A DNA stretch of 64,000 nucleotides, taken from Platanthera guangdongensis. Taxonomy: Eukaryota > Streptophyta > Magnoliopsida > Asparagales > Orchidaceae. This document shows, one piece after another, positions 46,076-58,028 of the stretch. The position numbers and the translations under genes were made by a program. Below the pieces are notes generated by a model. That model saw only the letters and a program-made list of their open reading frames with translations. It ran no database searches and was not told where the DNA came from. Each line of letters starts with the position of its first letter. Position 1 is the stretch's first letter. The stretch covers positions 67,611,628 through 67,675,627 of the forward strand of contig CM077164.1 in NCBI GenBank assembly GCA_039583875.1. Reading direction: 5' to 3'.

Positions 46076-49000
46076 TGTAAGACCCCCCCCCCCCCCCCCC
46101 TCCCCGATCCCAAAACACGGCACGAAGGGGAGTCTTATGCCCGGAACAGTCGCCTTGCGGTAGCATTAGCACACGGGCTAACCTGTACCACAAGACGCCT
46201 ATTCCGCTGGCTACAACAATATCAATATATCATGTCAACCCAACCAAATAAATAAACAAGAGAAGTCAAATCCACACTAAGTAATATATAATGTCCAAAA
46301 CATCAATATGAGAAGCTAAAACATGCTTCTACAATATATCAGAGTACAACTAATCATTGCCCAAACGGGCTACATCAGAGTAAGCAAAACACTAACATCT
46401 GTAACAGACGGTATCGACGTACCGTCACATCAGGCCCTGTCGTCCTGGCCTGGCTGTCCTGCGGCGTAGTCTGCGGCTGCTCTACCTGCGGCGTGACCTC
46501 CTAAAAAGGAAGACGTAGCAACCGTTAGTCGAAACGACTAAGTGGTTTCATCACATCCGCTCCCCCCGGCGACTCCTCGGCACCGGGCGGAGAAAAGGAA
46601 CAGTAGTATAGTAATAACAAGTAAGCAAGTAAAGGAAGTACAAGCAAGTGGCAGTAGTGTAAGAGTAACAGCATCATAGTCAGCATATATGAAAGAGCTA
46701 CACTAAACTAGCAAGTATAAGTATCAGCAGGAAAGTAACTTAACTTATAAGGATGCCCATACAAACTTATAAGTTAAGGATCGGGTTACATAAAAGTAAC
46801 TCATCGTATAGGAGTGCCCATACAAACTTATACGATGAGGATCTTGTTGTGCAATGTATGAAATGCTATGAATGCTATGCAATGACTCACCCATGCAATT
46901 GCTATGTCGACACAGACTGTAGTTCCCACTTTTCGAGCAGGTAGCTAACCTCTCAGGCATCAGCCGCCGTGGCAGGCGGTGACAGTAGAACGGGCACTTC
47001 TACTACTAGGCGGGTATCACACTACTTCACCTAGGCCTCCGTACGCCTCAACGCTAAGACACAACAGCGGAGCCCATGCGTACTATGGCCCAGCGGGGTC
47101 TTGGGTAGATGTGCACCAAGAACACAGCCCGAACTGGCCTTGCGTGACCCGGAAGGGGCCTCGGAAGAAAGCACGAGGACACAGCCCAACCGTCCACATG
47201 GTCGGAGGGGCCTCGGGACGTGAACACCGAGGACACAGCCCAAACCAACCAAGTCTAACTGCCAACTCCCGTCGGTGTGACGACTGGCGAGCCCGTAGAC
47301 CTGCCACACTATCCTTAACCCGGGATTACGACACCGCGTGTCGACTCACACCACATGCAAACACCATATCAACACAACATGGAAGGGGGGCCTCGGAGTG
47401 AGCACGAGGACACAGCCCAACCATCCATCCACACTTTATCTCAACACGACCAACACAAGTGACGGTCAACACCGCACTTACATCCCTTCACAATACTACC
47501 CGTAGGGAGACGACTCTCTAAGTATTGTACTCCTAAATTCAATCCGATATAAAACATATGCATGGCCATGGGTTACCCATCTATATATCATCCCAAGTGA
47601 TTTCACATGATCTAAACAAGATTTGCTCTTACGACAACTTACCGAAGTATTATCAAATCAATCCAATTAAACATAAGGAAATCAACAGGCCTCAAGCTAT
47701 TTTGCAATAATAAATTGATTTCTAAAACAGTAAATATTATCATCCATAACACCTGGTGGTTAACATAAAATTATTTCTCCAAAATCTAGAATTAATTGCG
47801 ACATTAGGTCCACCAATTTCAAATCCACAACGTATGTAGAGACCCAGAATTTCAGCGCAGGATTAGCACTGGACAGCAACTTCGATCGGAGTTCCCTGAA
47901 GTTACAGGAATCCGGTGGAGGCGTGTAACCCCTCGTTGGAAAGATCTTTTCATGATCTACAACTTTCATATTCAGGTCATAACCCAGATCTGCCAATAAC
48001 TTACTCGAAATCGGCTTCGAAGTTCGCTGCGCACAGAACACAATTTCTGTGTACAGGAATTGCCGGACAGCAAACTCGATTAGGATTTCCCGTGGCCACA
48101 GACATCACCTGAAGTCGTGCAACCACGCGTTGGAAAGGTATTTCCAAGGGCTACAACTTTCGTGTTTAGCCAAGAGCCCAGATCTGCCCATATCCTACAA
48201 GAAAATGGCCTAGAAGATTGCTGCGCGCAGATTACAGATTCTGCGCGCATCTTAAAGGAAAATGAACGGCATCGGTTCGTCTTCCTCCTCAAGGCGATCG
48301 TTCCTAGATTTTCCAGAGATTTCTCCTCCCTTATTCAACCTCAAAGGCCATAAACTCCTCACGAGACCATCCACCCATCGTCATATTGAAGAAAAGGGGA
48401 AGGGTTGAAGAGATCTAAAGTCTAGAACACAAGTTCTTAACATGGCCTAACCTAGAGATCTTCTCCTCTCCATCAAGACTCTCTTGAGTCGATGTCTCTC
48501 CTAAGGCATAACTATAGATCTAGCACCAAGGGAGAGGGTAGGAAACTCACGTTGGCTCCAGCGGTACCACCATTTCCAGCCATGGATCGCGTAGTTCTCC
48601 TTGGCGGCATCTTCTCTTTCACGGCGATGGCGGATCTCCTTCGGTAGGACTTGCTCCTGCAGTTCTCCTCTCACCAGGAGCTCTCACAGGAAATAGGGGA
48701 AGGAAATGAGAATGAAAAACGGCTAGGGTTTCTCTGCCCCTTATATGCAAAATGTGACACGGGTAGGGACACGGCCGTGTCCTTACCCGTGTCCTGCCTG
48801 GCGAAACGGCAACGACAGTTTCCATGTCGGTTCAATGTTTGACACGGGTCGGGACTCGCCCGTGTCCCAACCCGTGTTCACATGACACGGCCGTGTGCCT
48901 GGCCGTGTCATTGGCCGTGTGCATCTTCAGTTACATCTCGCCACTTCTCGTCGAGCTCAACTCGACGCACACTGGTGGGACACGCCCGTGTCACTACCCG

Positions 49001-49324
49001 TGTCACTTAGTGTCGACCCGCTCGACGATCTCGACACGCCTCGTCGAGATCATCTCGACGCACACGGGTAGGGACACGGCCGTGTCACTACCCGTGTCAC
49101 TTGATCTCGACGATTCTCGACGATCTCGACACGGCTCGTCGAGATCATCTCGACGCACACGGGTAGGGACACGGCCGTGTCTCTACCCGTGTCACTTCTC
49201 TCTGCACTGATTTCTCCCCTTCTCCACAAGTGCAGCCCAATTCCCTGCACTTCTCAGGACTCGAGTCAACCCTCCTGACTCAAAACACACACACTAGGGG
49301 CCTAGAGCGATTCGGGACGTTACA
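46076..49324 (-). repeat. 5' LTR of element D
   Basis: It is nearly identical to 37945-41203, but with many single-base indels. Its G/C-run end (about 46082-46102) is longer. The hairpins with GTATGGGCA loops lie at 46739-46778 and 46802-46837. Confidence 0.92.
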
Positions 49325-49329
49325 TTAGC

Positions 49330-50129
49330 TACCTGCTCGAATAGTGGGAACTATAGTCTATGTCGGCATAGCAATTGTATGTGTGTGATCATGGGTGAGT
49401 CATTACATAGCATACATATCATTTCATAACATTTCACAACAAGATCGTCATCGTATTAGTTTGTATGGGCACTCTTATGCGATGAGTTACTTTTATGTAA
49501 CCCGGTCCTTAACTGATAAGCTTGTATAGGCATCCTTATAAGTTAAGTTACTTTCCTGCTTTAGATACTTGTACTTGATAGTTTATTATTGTTTATGTAG
49601 AACTGCTAGAATAAATGATATTAATCTTATTGTACCATTACCACCTGCTTGTACATGTTATACCATTTATTATACTTGTACCCTTGTTCCTTTCTCCACC
49701 CGGAGCCGAGGAGTCACCGGGGGAGCGGATGTGAAACCACTTAGTCTTTTCGACTAACGGTTGCTACGTCTTCCTTTTTAGGAGGTCACCCCGCAGGTAG
49801 AGCAGCCACAGACTTTGCAGCAGGACAGCTAGGCTAGGACGACAGGGCCTGATGTGACGGTGTCGTCGTTACCGTCGGTTACAGATGTGAGTGTTGTGAG
49901 ATTTTGATGTAGCCCGTTTGGGCAATTTTATAGTTGTACTCTGATATGGTAGAAGCATGTTTTAGCTCCTCTATTTGTTGTACTATTTGGACATTATTAC
50001 TTGGTGTGGATTTGGCTGCTCTCTCTCTCTCTCTCTTTATATTATGGTTGGGTTAGCATGTATATATTGATATTGGTTGTAGCCGGCGGAATAGGCGTCT
50101 TGTGGTACAGGTTAGCCCGTGTGCTAATG
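49330..50129 (+). repeat. LTR of element E, second part
   Basis: It continues 37944 after the D insertion and carries the same hairpin cluster in plus orientation. It is broken at about 50129 by element F, just before the LTR end that D shows. A CT microsatellite lies at about 50019-50036. Confidence 0.85.
49449..49547 (+). other. Hairpin cluster in the E LTR
   Basis: Three stem-loops are seen. The hairpin at 49449-49484 has arms CATCGTAT/ATGCGATG with one G-U pair and the loop TTTGTATGGGCACTC. GTTAC-TTTTAT-GTAAC is at 49486-49501. The hairpin at 49508-49547 has arms CTTAACTGATAAG/CTTATAAGTTAAG with one mismatch and the loop CTTGTATAGGCATC. A fourth (TTAGTC/GACTAA) is at 49741-49757. Confidence 0.8.
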
Positions 50130-50299
50130 TGATGAATTGTAAATATACCTATTATGTACATTACTTAAGTCGTTTTCATTTACTTTTGTCATTTTTACTT
50201 GTTTTTATTCAATAAAATACTCCTATTTGTGTAAATATTTTACTAACTTGTTTTTATTTTATTTTTCAGGAAAAAAATTACAATCTGCAAAAAAATACC

Positions 50300-50670
50300 A
50301 TCTCACGCCCATGATAAATTGGTCACGCCCGTGACCAGGGGCGTGACACGTCAAATTCAGCTCGACGATTTTCCCGCTCGACGATTTCAACTCGACGATC
50401 GTCGACTCCGCGACACTCCCATGTCACACCCGTGACCTAGGGCTTGACTCTTCTTCGAGCTCGACGATTTTTCCACTCGACACTATCTGCTCGATGATTT
50501 TCGAGTGTCGAAACCAACAGACACGCCCAGCGTCACGCCCGTGACCTGGGGCGTGACCTCTGCGTGACCAACACGTGTCCAACCCGAAGTCAACTTTGCC
50601 GTCAAATCGTCGGCCGCCTTCGCAAACAGTAGTGACACGCCCACGGACACGCCCGTGTCGGAGGGCGTGT
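50300..50670. repeat. Palindromes in the F LTR
   Basis: Words such as TCACGCCCGTGACC/GGGCGTGAC (near 50322 and 50530), CTCGACGA repeats (50360-50480) and GACACGCCCGTGTC (near 50647) form inverted repeats directly upstream of the TATA box. Confidence 0.7.
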
Positions 50671-50687
50671 ACTTAGCTTTTTTTCCC

Positions 50688-50695
50688 TATAAATA
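50688..50695 (+). promoter_or_regulatory. TATA box of the F LTR
   Basis: CCCTATAAATACCCC follows the palindrome region and precedes a leader-like sequence. Confidence 0.65.
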
Positions 50696-52777
50696 CCCCA
50701 CTTTTGTAATGAACAAGGGTTCACATTTTTGAGCCACTTTTGTGTGTTTTGTGGGCTACATCTGAGGATTCCTTTGCTATGTAAGGAGATTTCTCCCCCC
50801 TTCCTTTCATGTTTGTTTTTTGCTTTAGCTTTAGCTTTGTAATAGCTTTGTAATAGTCTCTTTTACTCAATAAAAATGTTAGTTTTTCTCTTCTTAAATG
50901 GCTTTGGAATGAACTCATGTGCCCACTTTTCTTCTCATTTTATCCTTAGTTTCTCTTTTGTTTTTCTCTTTATGAAAAGTCTGTGTGTGTGTATTAATGT
51001 AACATATTTATTATTCATGTTTTTAACTTGTCTTCATGTTAGGTGTGATAAGTTTTCCTCTTTTTCATCATATCCTTTTCTTAAGAGTCTTATGCTTTCA
51101 TTCTTATGTATTTATAAAAGAGTATTGAAAGTGATTTTGATTTTTTTTACTTAGCCCTTTTTTGTAGGATTGTAAAACCTTTTTTGTTCTTTTCATTTTC
51201 TTTTCACTTTTTTTTATCACTTTTATGAAAACATAAGGATGAAAATCTTGTTATTTTAATTTTTCAAGAACTTTGGTTTTTGATTTATTTTGAAAAACTT
51301 TTGTTCTCTTAAAATTATAATTTGTTCTTTTTATTTATTTTTGGTAAAATGTGAGTATAGAAAAGTAGTAGTTTTAATTTTTAGGTAATTCTCATTTTGT
51401 TTTCAAATGTGTGTGTGAGTGTATGAGAATAATATTTATGCTTTCTTTAATTTATGAAGAGTGTGTGAGTGTAGGTGTTAAATTTTCATACATTATTTTC
51501 ATGTTTTATTTTATTGCTTTCTTCAATTATGTAGAGTGTGTGTGTGTAGGAGATAAATTTTAATGCTTTATTTTATCTCTTTCTTTCAATTACGTAGAGT
51601 GTGTGTGTTAGCGTTTATTTTTGCCTACTCGCTAGGAGTTAAATGATCGGATTTTATTTTCCGCCTACTTATTTGAGTTAAATGGCAGGTCTTTTATTTT
51701 TCTGTAATTATTTTAGTAGGACTTGTACTTGCATTTATTTCCGCCTACTTGTTAATAGTTAAATGGCGTGCCTTTATTTCTCGCCTACTCGTTTGAGTAG
51801 GACTCATAATTTTCCTTTTTTTTGTAATTTAGTTTATTGTGTTTTAATTATAATTTGGGGTGTGCGTGAGTTCTTGTTTTAGCTAACTTTTCCAGTTTCT
51901 AAATATTTGTCATTTTCATATCTTCTTCTTATAACCTTTTAGTGCTTAATTTCGAACTCGCGCCTCATCAAATTATATAGCCGTCCCCATACCGATGTGT
52001 ATATAATCGCTATTAGCCTCGGCATTGAAGAGCATTGGGACATTTAAATTGATTTGAAATAATTAAAGCTCTTTCTTTTCACTTTATTTTAAGCACTTAA
52101 GGTTTATCCCGGGTTAACGACGCGTAGGACCACAAATCGATTTGTGGGCCCTATTTTAGTTATTCATACGCTAGCTAGCCGAGATGTCGTGCGTATGGAC
52201 AGATCACCCCTGGGTAAAGAGAGTTGCGTGCATACCCTTGAGAGAGGACTTGCGTAATTCTTCCGGATTGGGTTCCCCACCCAATATCGGGGTTCTTAGC
52301 GTAAAGCGAGCGTTAAGAGGTATCCTTCGTCGCACTAACGTTCGGTCGAATAGTCTTAACGTTCAGGTGAGCGATATCCCTATAGCTCGGTGAGCTCACA
52401 TTTGTGGAACCTCAACGGCCAAGTTGCCATTTATTAATTTGAAAACTAAGTCCTATAATTATTAAAAGTTATTTTTGTCTTAATCTGATTCGATGCCGAG
52501 CGTTAACCATTCATCGAATTTCTCTAAATCATTTTTTCGCTCTTTGCTTTTTCCGTCTTTACTTAATTAAAATCTCCACCTTTCTTTCAGTAAAATAATA
52601 GTCCTCCCGGAGGAGTAAGAATAGTCAACACGACCCTGAGAACAATACGACCTCGGTATTTCCCCGAATATCGAGTACTACTTGCGATAGGTGCACTTGC
52701 CTCCTGTAGCAAGCCCGCTGCGATCGACTCACCGAACCAACCACAAAAAGAGTCTGATCGCGGGCCAATCAAGTTTT

Positions 52778-52795
52778 TGGCGCCATTGCCGGGGA
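52778..52795 (+). other. Primer-binding site of element F (Asp-tRNA type)
   Basis: TGGCGCCATTGCCGGGGA starts six bases after the LTR end. It matches the Athila-type site for Asp-tRNA except for one base (A for G). Confidence 0.85.
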
Positions 52796-52938
52796 TTTCT
52801 TCGAGTTGCTATTTCAAATTCCGGAGTCTATTACTTTTACTTATTTTCTATAAACTAAAAAAAAACAAAAAACTTTATTTTAAATAAAATAAAAAAAAGA
52901 GTTCATTTTGTTTTATTTTTTTCTTTCTCTTTGGGTAT

Positions 52939-55419
52939 ATGACCCGTGGACAACCCTCCGAGTCTGAAGATTTTGACTTCGACCCTAAGATCGAATGCTC
53001 TCTTTCGCGTATTCGATCTCAATGCTGAATTGCTTCTTTAGACCCCGAAGAATCTATCGGCGAACCCTCTTTTGAAGTTATGGCCGCCCCTAACCCTGCC
53101 CCGGCGGCCGAGCGTACTATGTCTTATTACGCCCGGCCTAACCTGGATGATACTGGGTCTAGTATTGTTCGCCCTGCGGTGGCGAATAATAATTTTGAAA
53201 TAAAGTCGAGTGTCATTCAAATGGTCCAAAACGCCACGCAGTTCGATGGACTGCCAGATGAGGACCCGAATGTCCACTTGTCCAACTTTTTGGAAATATG
53301 CGACACCTTCAAGATTAATGGCGTCACTGATGACCCCATTCGCTTGCGTTTATTTCCTTTATCCCTTAAGTCCAAAGCGAAGGCGTGGTTAAATGCCCTC
53401 CCGCGAGAATGTATCACCACGTGGGCTGAGTTGACGGAGCGGTTCCTAACGAAGTACTTTCCGCCCGCAAAACCTGAAAAGTTGCGGGCGGACATTTCTT
53501 CATTTGTGCAAAACGATCCCGAGTATCTATACGAGACTTGGGAACGGGTTAAGGAATTCCTCTACCGGTGTGCGCACCACGCGCTGCCAACGTGGTTGCA
53601 AGTACAAATGTTTTATAATGGGCTTAATTTTCAGACACGTCAAATGATTGACGCGGCTTCCGGGGGCACACTAAATAACAAAACTGTCGAGGCCGTCGAG
53701 GCTTTATTCGAAGAGATGGCTATGAACGCCTATCAATGGAACGTCCCGCGGGGACGCCCAAAGCCGGCGGCTGGTCTTTTTGAAATGGATGCCACTGCTC
53801 TCTTAACTCTTCAAGTTGAAAGGTTAACAAAGCAGGTAGCGGAGATGACTGCTTCCTCATCCACTCCGCCTTGTTTTATTCCCCCCAACGTCTGCGTGGC
53901 TGAAGAGTTCGTGGATTTCATGGGAAATTTGGGTCGTGCTTCCTTCAACCCCAACAACAACCCTTATAGTAATAACTATAATCTGGGTTGGAGGAATCAC
54001 CCAAATTTCTCTTAGAGCAACCCGAACAATGCGCAGCGTCCCCCTCTTTCTTATGCACCCGGATTTCTGCCGCCTCCTCCTCTTCCGAAACCCTCCCCGA
54101 TGGAGGAAAATTTTTCGAAGTATATTGCGTCCAACGAGTCAAATATCCGGAACATCACCGGATCGCTAAAAACTATCGAACAACAGGTTGGACAACTGCC
54201 GAGGATGATGTCCGAGCGCGCGCTCGGGGCACTACCGGGAAACACGGAGCCCAATCCGCGGGAGAACGCCAATGCTATAACCCTCCGTAGTGGAAAGGAG
54301 GTCGTCGATCCAAAATGGACCGACCCTCAAGTACATATTTCACCTCCGACCCCTCTTCCCCTTTCTTCGATTATGCCGCCTTTACCGATTTTAAAAGAAA
54401 AAATTATTTTAAACAAGGTCCTTCCATATCCGTATAAGTTAGATAATGAGCGTAAGGACGCGCAATATGAAAAATTTATTTTATTTTTAAAACAAATTCA
54501 TATTAATGATCATTTTTGCGAGGCTATCTCGCAAATGCCCAAATATGCGAAATTTTTAAAAGAATTACTTTCTAATAAACGCAAATTAGAGGATATTTCG
54601 CATGTATCTCTCAACGCTGTCTGCTCGGCGGCCCTTACTAATAAATTGCCCACAAAACAAAATGACCCAGGACGGTTTTCCATCCCATGCCTTTTTGGCG
54701 ATATATTAGTAAAGTACGCCTTAGCTGATTTAGGGGCTAGCATTAATCTGATGCCGTTCTCGCTCTTTCAACGTTTAGGTTTGGGTACTCCTAGTTCTAC
54801 GAATATGCGCATCCAATTAGCGGATCGCTCGGTTAAGTTCCCTATCAGGGTAGTGGAGGATGTCCTTGTCCAAGTAGACAAGTTTACCTTCCCGGTAGAC
54901 TTTGTCATCTTAGACATCGAGGAGGACGCCGAGGTACCAATAATACTCGGTCGCCCTTTACTCGCCACCTCCCGCGCATCAATAGATGTTAGTAATGGTC
55001 GTCTTCTCCTCCGGGTAGGAGATGACCAAGTTACTTTCTCTATTAATCCCTCGATGGACAATTTGTCATCGAGCAATGATTTCTGCTATTCTTTAGATTC
55101 CTTTTTTGGAGATCGTTCTTCTCCCGTTTTCGAGTCCGTTTTTTTAAACGACAATATGTATGCGCTCGAAAGTTTTAAATGCGATGAGGATACCTCATTA
55201 GACTTGCCTTTCGAACCAATTGATAAGAAAGACATAGGCATTAAAAGCTCCCTAGAAGAACAGTCCATCCTAGACCTCAAACCCTTACCCGCATCGCTCA
55301 AATACGCATTTTTGGGAAAAGGCGATACGCTTCCCGTTATTATTTCTTCGAACTTGAGTGATTCAGAGACTTCCAATTTATTGGAAGTTTTATTTAAACA
55401 TCGCCACGCAATTGCGTAG
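52939..55419 (+). pseudogene. Element F gag and protease, with in-frame stops
   Basis: From the ATG at 52939 (MTRGQPSESED) one frame continues past TGA at 53026-53028 and TAG at 54013-54015, then to TAG/TAA at 55417-55422. Gag motifs are FDGLPDEDPNVHLSNFLE, KAKAWLNALP, TKYFPPAKPEKLR and YNGL. The segment after GWRNHPNFS runs into a Pro-rich linker. Protease has ALADLGASINLMPFS and PIILGRPLLATS. The stops can be explained by single transitions (CGA-TGA, TGG-TAG). Gag makes the particle and protease would cut the polyprotein. Confidence 0.88.
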
Positions 55420-58028
55420 TAAATCTTTGACTTAAAGGGGATTAGCCCCTCCTTTTGTACCCATAAGATATTTCTTAACGATAATTGCAACAAAACGATT
55501 CAGCCGCAGCGTTGTCTTAACCCAAACATGAAAGACATCGTTAAAGCCAAAATTATTAAGTTATTAGATGCGGGGATTATCTACCCTATTTCGGACAGTG
55601 CATGGGTTAGTCCCATGCATGTCGTGCCCAAGAAGGGCGGTCTAACTGTAGTGGCGAATGAGCATAACGAGCTCGTCCCAACTCGTATTGTTACGGGTTG
55701 GCGAGTGTGCATCGATTATAGAAAACTTAATGATGTCACCCGCAAGGACCATTTCCTCTGCCTTTTCTGGACCAGATTTTAGAGCGTTTATCTGGTCATC
55801 CATATTATTGTTTTCTTGATAGTTTATTGGGGTTTTTCCAAATCCCCATTTCCCCCGATGATTAAGAGAAAACAAATTTTACTTGCCCGTTTGTCACCTT
55901 CGCATATCGAAAAATGCCATTTGGACTTGGCAATTCGCCGGCTACATTCCAAAGATGTATGCTAGCGATCTTTGGCGAGCTAGTAGAAGACATTATGGAA
56001 GTCTTTATGGATGATTTTTCTGTTTTCGGACGCTCGTTTCCGATTGCCTTCACAATTTAGATCGTGTCCTTCAACGGTGCGAGGACACAAGCCTTGTATT
56101 AAATTGGGAAAAATGCAACTTTATGGTTCGAGGAGGTTTGGTCCTCGGCCATATGATTTCTTCTAAGGGGATGGAGGTGGATAAGGCCAAGATTGAAATC
56201 ATAGAAAAACTACCGCAACCAACAAACGTAAAATCTATTAGGAGTTTTTTAGGCCACACAGGCTTTTATAGGCGTTTTATTCAGAATTTTTCAAAAATAA
56301 CAAAGCCGCTTACTCGCCTCTTGGAAAAGGAATCAAATTTTGTCTTTGATAGCGAATGCGAGTCTGCATTTAATTTTATAAAACAAAAACTTTTCAATTC
56401 ACCTATTTTAGTGGCGCCTGATTGGACCCTTCCGTTCGAGATTATGTGTGATGCTAGTGATATTGCCGTAGGTGCCATTCTTGGCCAACGCGTAGAAAAA
56501 TATTTTCATCCAATTTATTACGCATGCAAGACGCTCACTTCCGCACAAGTAAATTACACAACAACGGAAAAGGAACTCTTAGTCGTCGTCTTCGCTTTTG
56601 ATAAGTTTCGCTCGTATATAACGCTTTCTAAAGTTATCGTATTTACCGATCACTCTGCGCTTAAATATTTATTAGCTAAAATGATGCGAAGCCCCGCCTT
56701 CTTCGATGGATTCTCCTCCTAAAAGAGTTTGATTTGGAGATCCGAGATAAGCGGGAAGCGGAATATCTAGCGGCAGACCACCACTCCCGTTTAGAAAATC
56801 CGGGTGCGGAAGCGCTCATCGAATCTGAAATAAATGACAGATTCCCCGAGGAACGCCTCCTTGCCATTCATCATTCTTCGTCATCTTCGTCTTGGTTTGC
56901 AGATTTTGCAAATTACTTAGTAGCGCGGGTGCTTCCTAAAGAGTTCTCAAGTCATCAAAAGAAGAAATTTTTTTCTGACTTGAAAAATTTCTTTTGGGAG
57001 GACCCATTTCTTTTTCATATCTGCGCGGACCAAGCAGGCCGAAGATGCGTTGCGGGTGTGGAGTGCTTGTAAATTCTTAAGCACTGCCACGAGGGTCCAG
57101 CTGGTGGGTATTATCAAGCCAACCGGACCGCTCGGAAGGCGCTTGAGGTGGGCTACATTTGGCCCACTCTCTTCAAAGACGCGCATAAGTTTGTGCGCGC
57201 ATGCGATAGCTGTCAGCGGTCGGGTAACATCTCTCGTCGCGACGAGATGCCCCAAAACAAGTTTTTAGAGTGCGAAGTCTTCGATTTATGGGGCATAGAT
57301 TTTGTTGGCCCCTACCTCCGTCTTTCAAAAATATGTATATTTTAGTGGCGGTCGACTACGTATCGAGGTGAGCGGAAGCACAAGCTCTCCCTAACAACGA
57401 TGCGCGAGTCGTCGTTACATTTCTTAAAAGACTATTTTCTCGCTTCGGCACACCTCGCGCAATTGTTAGTGATAGGGGAACGCATTTCTGTAACGCTCTT
57501 ATGGCTAAGATGTTAGCTAAATACGGAGTCACGCACAAGCTTGCCACCCCCTACCACCCACAAACAAGTGGCCAAGTTGAGGTAGTAAATCGAGAGATTA
57601 AACGAATTTTAGAAAAAACCGTTTCACTAAATAGGAAAGATTGGTCCGTTAAACTCAACGATGCGTTGTGGGCGTATCGGACGGCATACAAAACCGCAAT
57701 TGGTTGTACGTTGTTCTGGTTAGTCTATGGCAAAGCATGTCATTTACCCGTAGAACTCGAGCATCGCGCTCTTTGGGCTTTAAAACTCTTAAACCTTGAC
57801 GCCAACTTAGCTGCTCAGAATAGAAAACTGCAACTAAACGAGCTCGATGAATGGCGTGCGAACGCTTACGAGAGAAATAAGTTCTATAAGGAGTGCTCTA
57901 AGTTATATCACGATCGAAAAATAAAGTCCTCAAAAATTTTTTCTCCAGGCGATCTTGTCCTTCTTTACAATTCACGTCTTAGACTTTTTCCGGGTAATCT
58001 AAAATCTAGATGGTCCGGCCCTTCCTAG
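55420..58028 (+). pseudogene. Element F RT, RNase H and integrase, frameshifted
   Basis: RT starts near 55528 (PISDSAWVSPMHVVPKKGG, RVCIDYRKLND). It changes frame near 55765-55800, 55870-55925 and 56040-56120, and keeps VFMDDFSVFG near 55999. RNase H (56123-56722) has MCDASDIAVGAILGQ and TDHSALKYLL, then a frame break near 56690. Integrase has CHEGPAGGYY and a CDSCQRSG finger, WGIDFVGP near 57290, a break near 57345, then [22 protein letters not shown] and a stop at 58028. Several indels disable it. Confidence 0.88.

Larger units (their letters stand above)
37945..49324 (-). mobile_element. Element D: chromovirus inserted antisense into its own family's LTR
   Basis: The LTRs are 37945-41203 and 46076-49324, with perfect target copies TTAGC at 37940-37944 and 49325-49329. 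Removing D restores GAGGTTAGCTACCTGC, which also occurs uninterrupted inside D's own LTR in reverse. Coding order on the minus strand is gag, intron, protease, RT, RNase H, integrase, chromodomain. Coding frames are broken mainly by single-base indels. Confidence 0.93.
50130..52771 (+). repeat. 5' LTR of element F
   Basis: The start TGATGAATTG and end CCAATCA are set by the E junction and by the primer site. U3 has GTCACGCCCGTGAC, GGGCGTGAC and CTCGACGATTTT words (about 50300-50670), then TATAAATA at 50688-50695. A T-rich region and repeats near 51610-51800 (CGCCTACTCGTTTGAGT type) follow. The last 540 bp match 8108-8640. Confidence 0.88.

Noticed and set aside
50876..51154. Hydrophobic 92-codon ORF
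   Set aside because: It is T-rich leader or U5 sequence of the F LTR; the hydrophobicity follows from T content.
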